The position numbers were made by a program, and so were the translations under genes. The notes under the pieces are model-generated. The model was given only the letters and a program-made list of their open reading frames with translations, had not been told where the DNA came from and ran no database searches. This document shows, one piece after another, positions 37,527-47,353 of a stretch of DNA of 64,000 nucleotides; the stretch's first letter is position 1, and each line of letters starts with the position of its first letter. Source of the DNA: Microbacterium ulmi (GTDB taxonomy: Bacteria > Actinomycetota > Actinomycetes > Actinomycetales > Microbacteriaceae); the NCBI RefSeq assembly GCF_011759705.1, contig NZ_JAAOZF010000002.1, forward strand, positions 434,001-498,000, written 5' to 3'.

Positions 37527-37647
37527 GCGACGCGTCCCTGCTGCGTACAGAGCACGCACAGCACAGTGCACTCAGGCGCAAGACGTCGCCGCAGGGCGGG
37601 GCGCACGATGGAACGATCCGACCGGCACCCGATGCGAAGGATGAGCC

Positions 37648-38529
37648 ATGGCACACAGCGCCGCTTCCACCCTGACGGAGATCGAACGAGCAGACATCGA
37701 ACGCGCCAACGTGTCGGGTCGGCAGCCGGTCGTGTTCGTGCACGGACTCTGGCTCCTCTCCAGCAGCTGGGACCGTTGGCGCGCGCTGTTCGAGGATGCC
37801 GGATACACGACAGTCGCCCCCAGCTGGCCGGACGACCCGCCCTCCATCGAGGCCGCACGGTCGAACCCGGACGCCTTCGCGTCCAAGATGGTCCAAGAGG
37901 TGACCGACCACTACCTGGAAGCCATCGCGGAGCTAAGTGCGAAGCCCGCGGTCGTCGGACACTCGTTCGGAGGTCTGATCGCGCAGAAGATCGCCGGCGA
38001 GGGGGCATCCGCGGCAACGGTCGCGGTCGACCCGGCGCCGTTCCAGGGAGTGCTGTCCGTGCCCCTGTCCTCGCTGAAGTCCTCCGCCCCCGTGGTCGGG
38101 CACCTCAGCAGCCTGAAGCACGGGGTCACGCTGTCGTTCGAAGACTTCCAATACGGCTGGGCCAATGCGCTCGACGAGGACGAAGCGCGTGCCCTCTACG
38201 AGGAGTTCCACGTCGCCGCCGCGGGAAACCCGATCTTCCAGGTGGTCACCGCCAACCTCAACCCCTTCAGCGAGACCAAGGTCGACACGAAGAACCCCGA
38301 TCGTGGTCCACTGCTGCTGATCGCGGGCGAGGAGGACCACACAGTCCCCGTGAAGCCGACCGAGCAGTCGTACGCGATCCAGTCCAAGAACCCGGGGGTC
38401 ACCGAGTTCGTCGTGCTGCCGAGCCGCGGGCATTCGCTCACGATCGATCACGGCTGGCGCGAGGTCGCCGACACGGCGATCTCGTTCATCGAACGGTTCG
38501 CGCGCTCGGCGCCCGACACCGCCGGGTAG
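37648..38529 (+). CDS. Alpha/beta hydrolase
   Basis: A 293-residue alpha/beta hydrolase with HGLWLLSSSW near the start and the nucleophile elbow VGHSFGG. The acid is probably the Asp of GEEDHTV and the histidine that of RGHSLTI, close to the C-terminus. The ATG has GAAGG nine bases upstream. It is the first gene of a hydrolase pair and is divergent from the AraC gene. Substrate unknown. Confidence 0.85.
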   Translation: MAHSAASTLTEIERADIERANVSGRQPVVFVHGLWLLSSSWDRWRALFEDAGYTTVAPSWPDDPPSIEAARSNPDAFASKMVQEVTDHYLEAIAELSAKPAVVGHSFGGLIAQKIAGEGASAATVAVDPAPFQGVLSVPLSSLKSSAPVVGHLSSLKHGVTLSFEDFQYGWANALDEDEARALYEEFHVAAAGNPIFQVVTANLNPFSETKVDTKNPDRGPLLLIAGEEDHTVPVKPTEQSYAIQSKNPGVTEFVVLPSRGHSLTIDHGWREVADTAISFIERFARSAPDTAG

Positions 38530-38562
38530 CGCACCGTCACAGCCATCGACAAGGAGAAGAAC

Positions 38563-39387
38563 ATGGGCACCATCACCACGAGCGACGGCATCGAGATCTT
38601 CTACAAGGACTGGGGCTCCGGTCAGCCCATCGTGTTCAGCCATGGCTGGCCTCTCTCGGCGGATGACTGGGATGCGCAGCTGCTGTTCTTCCTCGGACAG
38701 GGCTACCGCGTCGTCGCGCACGATCGCCGCGGGCACGGTCGCTCCACGCAGACAGGCGAAGGCCACGACATGGATCACTACGCCGACGATCTCGCCGCAC
38801 TCACAGAGCACCTCGATCTCCGGGAGGCGATCCACGTCGGCCACTCGACGGGAGGCGGAGAGGTCGTCCACTACATCGCCCGCCACGGCGAGGGACGCGT
38901 CGCCCGAGCCGTTCTCATCAGCGCGGTGCCGCCCTTGATGGTCCAGACCGCGGCCAACCCGGGCGGGCTGCCCAAGAGCGTCTTCGACGGCCTCCAGGCG
39001 CAACTGGCCGCGAGCCGCACCGACTTCTATCGGGCGCTGCCTTCGGGGCCGTTCTACGGGTACAACCGCGACGGCGTCGAAGCGTCCGAGGCGGTCATCG
39101 AGAACTGGTGGAGGCAGGGCATGATGGGCGGCGCCAAGGCGCACTACGACGGGATCGTCGCGTTCTCGCAGACCGACTTCACGGACGATCTGAGGGCGAT
39201 CACGGTCCCCGTCCTCGTGATGCACGGCGACGACGATCAGATCGTCCCGTACGCGGACTCCGCACCGCTGTCGGCGGCCCTCCTGCAGAACGGCACACTG
39301 AAGACCTACGCCGGCTTCCCGCACGGAATGCCCACGACGCAGGCCGAGACCATCAATGCCGACCTGCTCGGGTGGCTCCGATCCTGA
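38563..39387 (+). CDS. Non-heme chloroperoxidase-like alpha/beta hydrolase
   Basis: A 274-residue member of the cofactor-free haloperoxidase/esterase family. The nucleophile is the Ser of GHSTGGGEVVHY, the acid the Asp of MHGDDDQIVP, the histidine that of GFPHGMPTT; the N-terminal DWGSGQPIVFSHGWPL is typical. Relatives mostly act as esterases, with perhydrolysis as a side activity. AAGGAG lies a few bases before the ATG, 33 bases after the previous gene, so both are one transcript. Confidence 0.9.
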   Translation: MGTITTSDGIEIFYKDWGSGQPIVFSHGWPLSADDWDAQLLFFLGQGYRVVAHDRRGHGRSTQTGEGHDMDHYADDLAALTEHLDLREAIHVGHSTGGGEVVHYIARHGEGRVARAVLISAVPPLMVQTAANPGGLPKSVFDGLQAQLAASRTDFYRALPSGPFYGYNRDGVEASEAVIENWWRQGMMGGAKAHYDGIVAFSQTDFTDDLRAITVPVLVMHGDDDQIVPYADSAPLSAALLQNGTLKTYAGFPHGMPTTQAETINADLLGWLRS

Positions 39388-39508
39388 GACCGGCGAGAGG
39401 ATGCGAGAACAAGACGGCCGAGAGCCGCCGCACGGCATACCGCGGTCAACACCGTCGTGCGGAGCTCCTCCGTGCACGATGGCATCGTCTGGAGTGATCG
39501 TTCTTCGG

Positions 39509-39581
39509 TGGACCTGAGGGGACTCGAACCCCTGACCCCCTGCATGCCATGCAGGTGCGCTACCAGCTGCGCCACAGGCCC
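39509..39581 (-). tRNA. tRNA-Ala(GGC)
   Basis: On the minus strand GGGCCTG pairs with CAGGTCC as the acceptor stem, including the G3:U70 pair that marks alanine tRNAs. The anticodon loop is ATGGCAT (anticodon GGC) closed by CCTGC/GCAGG, and the T-arm has GGTTCGAGTC. The discriminator is A73; CC follows, but not the complete CCA. The gene stands alone between the hydrolase pair and a VOC gene. Confidence 0.95.
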
Positions 39582-39701
39582 ATCTCGTCGCTTCCGCTCG
39601 CGCGGAGCAACCCCACCAGATTACTACATGCCGCGGCGTGCTCCGAACCACGACGACGTCGGGGCCGCCCCGTAGCCTGGCTTCGACGAGAGGATCATGG
39701 C

Positions 39702-40127
39702 ATGGCCGCACTCGGCAACATCGTGTTCTACGCAGACGATCCGAGGGCGCTTGCACGCTTCTGGGCGGGCGTGTTCGGGTACCCCCCGCTCGACTGGGAG
39801 GATCCGCTGCGACAGCAGCTGCTCGACGCCGGCCTCACTCCGGAAGACCTTGCCAAGCGCGGTCTCGCGGAAGATCCGGAGGGCAGGGGCCCTCGGCTCT
39901 TCTTCCATCACGCCGCCGACCGCAAGACCGGTCGCAATCGCATACACCTGGACGTGTCGGCGACACCGGGTCGCCGACCCACACGAGAAGAGCTCGAGGC
40001 GGAGAAGGACAGGCTCGTGGCGCTCGGAGCGACCGTCGTCAGGCTCATCGAGCAGGACTGGGGTCCGTGGCCGGAGTGCTACTACCAGCTGCGCGATCCC
40101 GAGGGGAACGAGTTCTGCCTGCAGTGA
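39702..40127 (+). CDS. VOC-family protein
   Basis: A 141-residue vicinal-oxygen-chelate protein: GNIVFYADDPRALARFWAG near the start and RDPEGNEFCLQ at the end, as in glyoxalase-like domains. No metal-site assignment was made. ATG at 39702 follows GAGAGG by about nine bases; another ATG at 39697 opens a different frame and is not used. The stop lies three bases before the rsfS stop, in convergent orientation. Substrate unknown. Confidence 0.82.
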   Translation: MAALGNIVFYADDPRALARFWAGVFGYPPLDWEDPLRQQLLDAGLTPEDLAKRGLAEDPEGRGPRLFFHHAADRKTGRNRIHLDVSATPGRRPTREELEAEKDRLVALGATVVRLIEQDWGPWPECYYQLRDPEGNEFCLQ

Positions 40128-40130
40128 GAC

Positions 40131-40511
40131 CTAGTCGTCTGCGGAGACGCGGGCCGGAAGCTCGATCGGAACGATCGGGCAGTCCTTCCAGAGCCGCTCG
40201 AGCCCGTAGAAGACGCGTTCCTGCTCGTGGAAGACGTGCACGACGACATCGCCGAAGTCGAGAAGGATCCAGCGCGCCTCTTCGCGTCCCTCCCGGCGCA
40301 GCCGCTTGTGTCCCGCCTCGAGCAGCTTGTCTTCGACCTCGTCGGCGATCGCGGCGACGTTCCGCTCGCTGCGACCCGTGACGAGAAGGAAGATGTCGAC
40401 GAGCGGGAGCGGCTGCGACACGTCGAGGGCGATGAGATCCTCGCCGCCCTTCGACTCGGCCGCCGCTGCGGCGACGGCGAGCATGTCGCGGGACGAGTCG
40501 GTGGCGACCAT
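40131..40511 (-). CDS. rsfS: Ribosomal silencing factor RsfS
   Basis: A 126-residue RsfS/Iojap protein that binds ribosomal protein L14 and blocks subunit joining under stress. The core GRSERNVAAIADEVEDKL and the DFGDVVVHVFHEQER motif are complete. Its ATG shares one base with the stop of the proline-rich gene (TGATG). It lies in the usual place after nadD, with one extra gene between. Confidence 0.94.
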   Translation of the reverse strand: MVATDSSRDMLAVAAAAAESKGGEDLIALDVSQPLPLVDIFLLVTGRSERNVAAIADEVEDKLLEAGHKRLRREGREEARWILLDFGDVVVHVFHEQERVFYGLERLWKDCPIVPIELPARVSADD

Positions 40512-41629
40512 CAGAACACTCCGCTGATCATCGCCACGGCGAGGACGCCCAGCAGCGCCGCTGCCAGGATTCCCGCCGTGATCGCGAGCGACACCATCAG
40601 CTTGTTGCCCTTCTCGGGGGCAGGCGGCTTGATGATCTCGCCCGAGTTCTTGACGGTGCTGATGGCGGCGCTCGCGGCGATCGGCGTGGGGGACGAGTGC
40701 GCGGGCAGCTCGCCGTCGACGAGCGTCGCATCCACTTCGCGGCCGTCCGCAGCCCCCGGGACATGCCCGAGCGAGCCGAGGCCCTCCGGCAGGTTGAGCG
40801 TGCCCGTGATGAGCACTTCGCCCGTCGCTGCGACCGGGGAGACGATGGATGCCTCGCCAGAGCTCTGCGACACGATGAGAGCGTTGGGCGTCGCCGTCGA
40901 CCCGCTCGACGACCGCGAGATGAGCTGATCGAACGATGCGGGCAGAGCGATGTGCGCCGCATCCGTGGTCAGCAGGTCGGCCCCGAGAGTCGGGCTCACG
41001 ATGGGCCGCTCGGATGCCTCGTCGGCCTCCTCGGCCGGCTCGACGTCGACCGTCGTGTCGATGAGAGGCGCGACGGGCTCGGGCTCCGACGGCCAGAGGG
41101 GTGCGATGTCGACGGGCTGGCTCGAAGCCTCGGGCTCGGCAGGAGCGGCGTCGTCGAGCCGCTCGGCGGGAGCGGCGTCGTCGAGCGGCTCGGCGAACTG
41201 CGGGACCGGCGCCGTGCCGAGCCCGAAGAGGTCTTCGATGCGCGGCCCGGCGGGGGTGTCGATCGTGACGGGTGCCGAGGGCGTCGTCGCGGCGGGCACC
41301 GTGTCGATGGGCTGCGCGTGCGTCAGGTGTGCGGCGGCGATGTCGGGGGTGATGACGGGCACGGATGCCGTGCGGATGCGCTCCTGCTGCCGGGCCTGGC
41401 GGCGGGTCAGCGGCGATACGCCGAGATCGACGGAAGCGTCGGGCACGGGAGGCTCGGGGACGACCACCGGCTGCGCAGCGCGCGCCAACGGGGCCGGCGG
41501 CGGGACGACGACGGGCGCGGCGTCCGAGACCACGACGGCGGTCACGACGGGTGTGGACCCCGTATTGCGGATCTCCCGCAGCTGGCGCCTGGTGAGGGGA
41601 GGAGTTCCGGGCTGCTCGGGTGTAGTCAT
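40511..41629 (-). CDS. Pro/Ala/Val-rich protein with one C-terminal membrane segment
   Basis: A 372-residue protein of low complexity. The motif PLTRRQxR occurs twice (residues about 11 and 75), followed by long stretches rich in Pro, Val, Ala and Glu. One membrane segment ([20 protein letters not shown]) ends the protein, with a five-residue tail, so most of it is on one side, probably the cytosol. No catalytic domain was recognised. Its ATG overlaps the nadD stop (ATGA) and its stop overlaps the rsfS start, so it is embedded in the nadD-rsfS operon. Function unknown. Confidence 0.8.
   Translation of the reverse strand: MTTPEQPGTPPLTRRQLREIRNTGSTPVVTAVVVSDAAPVVVPPPAPLARAAQPVVVPEPPVPDASVDLGVSPLTRRQARQQERIRTASVPVITPDIAAAHLTHAQPIDTVPAATTPSAPVTIDTPAGPRIEDLFGLGTAPVPQFAEPLDDAAPAERLDDAAPAEPEASSQPVDIAPLWPSEPEPVAPLIDTTVDVEPAEEADEASERPIVSPTLGADLLTTDAAHIALPASFDQLISRSSSGSTATPNALIVSQSSGEASIVSPVAATGEVLITGTLNLPEGLGSLGHVPGAADGREVDATLVDGELPAHSSPTPIAASAAISTVKNSGEIIKPPAPEKGNKLMVSLAITAGILAAALLGVLAVAMISGVF
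41135..41190 (-). repeat. Imperfect 27-bp tandem repeat in the proline-rich gene
   Basis: Two copies of a unit beginning CTCGGC(A/G)GGAGCGGCG (41135 and 41162) encode LDDAAPAE twice. Three mismatches at most were seen. Confidence 0.7.
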
Positions 41630-42222
41630 TCCTTGCTCCGGTAGAGATGATGCTTCGCGATGTACTGGACGACCCCGTCGGGAACGAGGTACCACACGGG
41701 GCTTCCCGTGGCGACACGATCGCGGCAATCGGTGGAGGAGATCGCGAGGGCGGGTACCTCGAGCTGGCTCACACCTTCGCTGGGCAGTCCTGCCGTGTCC
41801 AGTACGTGTCCTGGGCGCGATACCGCGACGAAGTGGGCCAGGTCCCACAGTTCATCATGGTCCCTCCAGCTGAGAATCTGCGCTATGGCGTCTGCGCCGG
41901 TGATGAAGAACAGCTCCGCGTCGGGCCGTTGCGCCTGCAGGTCCCGGAGCGTGTCGATCGTGTACGTCGGTCCCTCGCGGTCGAGGTCGACGCGACTCAC
42001 GGTGAACCGGGGGTTCGACGCCGTCGCGATGACGGTCATGAGGTAGCGGTGCTCCCCCGCTGTCACGCGCTGCTTCTGCCACGGCTCTCCCGTGGGAACG
42101 AAGACGACCTCGTCGAGGTCGAAGGACTTCGCGACCTCACTGGCCGCGACGAGGTGACCATGATGGATGGGATCGAACGTCCCGCCCATGACCCCGACCC
42201 TCGGGGCTTGCGTCACCGGCAT
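41626..42222 (-). CDS. nadD: Nicotinate-nucleotide adenylyltransferase
   Basis: A 198-residue enzyme of NAD synthesis. The nucleotidyltransferase motif [10 protein letters not shown] is at 14-23, and ISSTDCR near the C-terminus is the second active-site motif (usually SSTxIR). It adenylylates nicotinate mononucleotide with ATP in the cytosol. The start is ATG at 42222, 11 bases after the preceding gene's stop. It is followed by an overlapping proline-rich protein gene and rsfS. Confidence 0.96.
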   Translation of the reverse strand: MPVTQAPRVGVMGGTFDPIHHGHLVAASEVAKSFDLDEVVFVPTGEPWQKQRVTAGEHRYLMTVIATASNPRFTVSRVDLDREGPTYTIDTLRDLQAQRPDAELFFITGADAIAQILSWRDHDELWDLAHFVAVSRPGHVLDTAGLPSEGVSQLEVPALAISSTDCRDRVATGSPVWYLVPDGVVQYIAKHHLYRSKE

Positions 42223-42233
42223 CGAGTCGGGCC

Positions 42234-42458
42234 TCAGTGGCCGTGCCCCGCCCGCTCGACGTCGTTCGCGTGGGCGCGGGCGTAGGCGTCCGCCTTGTGG
42301 GAGTGGCGATTGGCCACATTGCGGTAGGACAGTGTCACGAACGCGAGGAGCGCGAAGACCACGAACGCCGTGAGACCGAAGCCGACCGTCTCCAGCGCCA
42401 CGTTGCCGTGATGCTCGGTCTCTTCGGCTGCGAAGGCGATGATCGTGGCGAGGGTCAT
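42234..42458 (-). CDS. Small His-rich single-pass membrane protein
   Basis: A 74-residue protein with one hydrophobic segment (about 24-42). Histidines cluster before it (EETEHHGN) and in the C-terminal tail ([13 protein letters not shown], ending GHGH), seven or more in all. No family was recognised. GGAGCTG is a few bases before the ATG. It sits between proA and nadD on the same strand, 11 bases before nadD, so it is probably co-transcribed. Metal binding is a guess from composition only. It is conserved-looking by codon pattern, not verified. Confidence 0.75.
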   Translation of the reverse strand: MTLATIIAFAAEETEHHGNVALETVGFGLTAFVVFALLAFVTLSYRNVANRHSHKADAYARAHANDVERAGHGH

Positions 42459-42508
42459 TCCAGCTCCGTTCGGGATCGCGCAGCAGGCGCGGCATCCAGT
42501 CTATGCGG

Positions 42509-43759
42509 TCAGGCGCGGACTTGTCCGGCGCCGCGCGCCAGCCACTTCGTGCTCGTGAGCTCCGCGAGCCCCATGGGTCCGCGGGCGTGGAGCTTCTGCG
42601 TCGAGATGCCGACCTCGGCGCCGAATCCGAACTCGCCGCCGTCCGTGAAGCGCGTCGACGCGTTGGCCATCACGACGGCGGAGTCGACCTCGGCGAGGAA
42701 CCGCTCGGCGTTGGCCGCGTCCTCCGTGATGATCGACTCCGTGTGGTGCGTCGAGTAGCGGCGGATGTGGTCGAGGGCGTCGTCGAGATCGTCGACCACG
42801 CGCATAGCCAGGTCGAGACTCATGTACTCGGTGGCCCAGTCGTCGTCGGTCGCGGGGACGACGCCGTCGGCGAGCCGCGACACGATCGCATCGCCGTGCA
42901 CCGTGACGCCCTGCGCCTGCAGCGCGGCGACGACGGGCGATACGAGACGATCCGCCGCATCCCGATGCACGAGCACGGTCTCGACGGCGTTGCAGACGCT
43001 CGGGCGCTGCACCTTCGCGTTGACGACGATGTCGCGTGCCCATGCGAGCGGGGCCGTCGCGTCGAGCACGATGTGCACGACGCCTGCGCCCGTCTCGATC
43101 ACGGGCACGGACGACTGCGTCACGACCGTCTCGATGAGCTGGGCGCTGCCCCGCGGAACGAGCACGTCGACGATGCCGCGCGCGCTCATGAGCTCGCGCG
43201 CTCCCTCTCGGCCGAACTCGTCGACCGTCTGAATCGCCTCGGGATCCAGGCCCCGCTGCGCGAGCGCGCCGCGCATGGCCTCCACGAGGGCGGCATTCGT
43301 GAGCTCGGCGGCGGTGCCGCCGCGCAGGACCACGGTGTTGCCGGAGCGCAGCGCCAGCGCCGCGATGTCGACCGTCACGTTGGGTCGCGCTTCGTAGATC
43401 GATCCGACGACGCCGAACGGCACCGAGACCTTCTGGAGCGCGACGCCGTTGGGCAGGGTCCGCTCGTCGAGGATGCGCCCGACGGGGTCGGGCAGCTCTG
43501 CGACGTCGCGGACGGCATCCGCGAGAGCCGCGACCCTCGGCTCGTCCAGGCGGAGCCGGTCCTGCAGCCCTTCCGACAGGCCGGCCGCGCGTCCGCGCTC
43601 GAGATCCTGCCTGTTCGCCGCGACGACGTCGGTCGCTGCGGCCTCGATCGCATCGGCGATGGCCCTCAGCGCGTCGCGCTTGTCGGCATCCGTGAGCAGT
43701 CCGATGGTGCGCGCGGCATCCTTCGCGAGAAGCATGCGATCGCGCGCGGTCGTCGTCAT
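42509..43759 (-). CDS. proA: Gamma-glutamyl phosphate reductase
   Basis: A 416-residue aldehyde-dehydrogenase-like enzyme of proline synthesis. The catalytic cysteine is C256 in [11 protein letters not shown], and the NADP-binding region follows [16 protein letters not shown]. It reduces gamma-glutamyl phosphate made by ProB. The ATG is 6 bases after TAGACT, so proA has its own promoter despite following proB by only 57 bases. Length is as expected. Confidence 0.97.
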   Translation of the reverse strand: MTTTARDRMLLAKDAARTIGLLTDADKRDALRAIADAIEAAATDVVAANRQDLERGRAAGLSEGLQDRLRLDEPRVAALADAVRDVAELPDPVGRILDERTLPNGVALQKVSVPFGVVGSIYEARPNVTVDIAALALRSGNTVVLRGGTAAELTNAALVEAMRGALAQRGLDPEAIQTVDEFGREGARELMSARGIVDVLVPRGSAQLIETVVTQSSVPVIETGAGVVHIVLDATAPLAWARDIVVNAKVQRPSVCNAVETVLVHRDAADRLVSPVVAALQAQGVTVHGDAIVSRLADGVVPATDDDWATEYMSLDLAMRVVDDLDDALDHIRRYSTHHTESIITEDAANAERFLAEVDSAVVMANASTRFTDGGEFGFGAEVGISTQKLHARGPMGLAELTSTKWLARGAGQVRA

Positions 43760-43765
43760 CCGCCC

Positions 43766-43771
43766 AGTCTA
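43766..43771 (-). promoter_or_regulatory. -10 box of proA, leaderless type
   Basis: TAGACT on the minus strand, 6 bases before the ATG at 43759, inside the proB-proA gap. Confidence 0.6.
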
Positions 43772-43816
43772 GTTCCGGGGCGGCGAGAGCCGCCTGTGCC
43801 GCCTCGGGGCGATCGA

Positions 43817-46257
<2,441 letters not shown>

Positions 46258-46515
46258 CTACTCCGCGGCTGCGACGATGTTGACGACCTTGCGGCCGCCC
46301 TTCGAGCCGAACTCGACCGCACCGGCCGAGAGCGCGAACAGCGTGTCGTCGCCACCGCGGCCGACGTTGGCGCCCGGGTGGAAGTGCGTGCCGCGCTGGC
46401 GGACGAGGATCTCGCCAGCGTTGACGGTCTGGCCGCCGAAACGCTTGACGCCGAGGCGCTGTGCGTTGGAGTCACGACCGTTGCGGGTGGAGCTTGCGCC
46501 CTTTTTGTGTGCCAT
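46258..46515 (-). CDS. rpmA: 50S ribosomal protein L27
   Basis: An 85-residue protein with the conserved start [20 protein letters not shown] and [19 protein letters not shown]. Its N-terminal tail reaches the peptidyl-transferase centre. No cleavable N-terminal extension is present. It follows rplU by 19 bases. A hairpin separates it from obg. Confidence 0.98.
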   Translation of the reverse strand: MAHKKGASSTRNGRDSNAQRLGVKRFGGQTVNAGEILVRQRGTHFHPGANVGRGGDDTLFALSAGAVEFGSKGGRKVVNIVAAAE

Positions 46516-46534
46516 CTCTGCGTCTCTTCCTGGC

Positions 46535-46843
46535 TTACTTGATGCCGGTGACCTTGACGCGCGTGAGGTCCTGACGGTGGCCCTGGCGCTTCTTGTAGCC
46601 GGTCTTGTTCTTGAACTTCTGGATCACGATCTTGGGGCCGCGCTCCTCGCCGAGGACCTCGGCGGTGACGGTCACCTTCGCGAGCTTGTCGGCGTCGGTC
46701 GTGACGGCGTCGCCGTCGACGAGCAGCACCGCGGGGAGCTCGAGCGTCTCGCCGACCTTCGCGGCCTGGCGGTCGAGGACGACGATCGTGCCGACCGACA
46801 CCTTCTCCTGCCGGCCGCCGGCGCGCACAACTGCGTAAACCAC
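46535..46843 (-). CDS. rplU: 50S ribosomal protein L21
   Basis: A 102-residue protein; the start is GTG at 46843 ([10 protein letters not shown]), since L21 proteins begin (M)YAVVxxGGKQ and AAGGTG precedes it by a few bases. A longer reading from an ATG at 46945 would add a Ser/Arg-rich leader and was rejected. It binds 23S rRNA. A promoter about 170 bases upstream gives it an unusually long leader. It is the first gene of the rplU-rpmA-obg transcript. Confidence 0.96.
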   Translation of the reverse strand: MVYAVVRAGGRQEKVSVGTIVVLDRQAAKVGETLELPAVLLVDGDAVTTDADKLAKVTVTAEVLGEERGPKIVIQKFKNKTGYKKRQGHRQDLTRVKVTGIK

Positions 46844-46949
46844 TTCACACCTTGTTTCTTCTGGGAGCGCACGGCTCCGGTTGTCTTTGTGAGACTGGGA
46901 AGTCATGGTGCGGACTCGCAATGAGCTGGTTGCGAGGCTTGCCACCGGT

Positions 46950-46968
46950 CACTGAGCTTGTCGAAGTG
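46950..46968. repeat. CTGAGCTTGTCGAAG-type dispersed repeat element
   Basis: CACTGAGCTTGTCGAAGTG, with 4-base inverted ends, lies in the rplU leader. Words of this kind (TTCGACAAGCTCAG) are known as frequent intergenic repeats in several high-GC bacteria; copy number in this genome cannot be judged from one hit. Confidence 0.45.
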
Positions 46969-47006
46969 TCGCCATCAGCATGCGACACGGGACGCACCAA
47001 AGGACA

Positions 47007-47035
47007 ACTTTACCGGATCAGGCGTACTTCGGCAA
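47007..47035 (-). promoter_or_regulatory. Promoter of rplU-rpmA-obg
   Basis: -35 TTGCCG (47030-47035) and -10 TAAAGT (47007-47012) on the minus strand with exactly 17 bases between. It is the best sigma-70-type pair in the window and predicts a leader of about 157 bases. Confidence 0.7.
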
Positions 47036-47080
47036 AAGCACGCGGCCGTGTCGCTGCATCCGTCTGCAATGATCGGGGTC

Positions 47081-47347
47081 GTGGCGATCCTCATCGACGA
47101 TCCGCGGTGGCCTGCGCACGGTCGCCTCTGGGCGCACCTCGTGAGCGACGCCGACATCGATGAGCTCCACGCCTTCGCCGAGGCGAACGGCATACCGCGC
47201 CGAGGGTTCGATCGCGACCACTACGACGTCCCGGAGGAATCCCACGCGCGCCTCGTCGACGCAGGCGCGCGGCACGTCGACGGGCACGAGCTCGTCAGGC
47301 GGCTCATCGCCTCGGGGCTGCGCGTGCGTGCCCGCGACCGACGCTGA
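47081..47347 (+). CDS. DUF4031-family protein
   Basis: An 88-residue protein with the typical AILIDDPRWPAHGRLWAHLVSD start and DELHAFAEANGIPRRGFDRDHYDVP core. The family has no known reaction. GTG at 47081 is the best start, because family members begin at this point; an ATG at 47069 would add four residues. AATGAT lies 7 bases before it. It is divergent from rplU and ends 6 bases before the RNase E stop. Confidence 0.85.
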   Translation: MAILIDDPRWPAHGRLWAHLVSDADIDELHAFAEANGIPRRGFDRDHYDVPEESHARLVDAGARHVDGHELVRRLIASGLRVRARDRR

Positions 47348-47353
47348 ACGGCG

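Noticed and set aside
37498..37647. AGCAC/GCACA repeats near 37547-37575 as an AraC operator
   Set aside because: Words are short and imperfect; no clear direct repeat with helical spacing.
37648..39387. Hydrolase pair taken as a natural-product cluster
   Set aside because: No synthase, oxygenase or transporter partners; only the AraC gene is nearby.
39697..40134. Plus-strand frame from ATG 39697
   Set aside because: The frame from ATG 39702 has the VOC signatures and a better-placed ribosome site.
46843..46945. Longer L21 start at an ATG at 46945
   Set aside because: Adds a Ser/Arg-rich leader unlike any L21; the GTG at 46843 has a ribosome site and fits the family.
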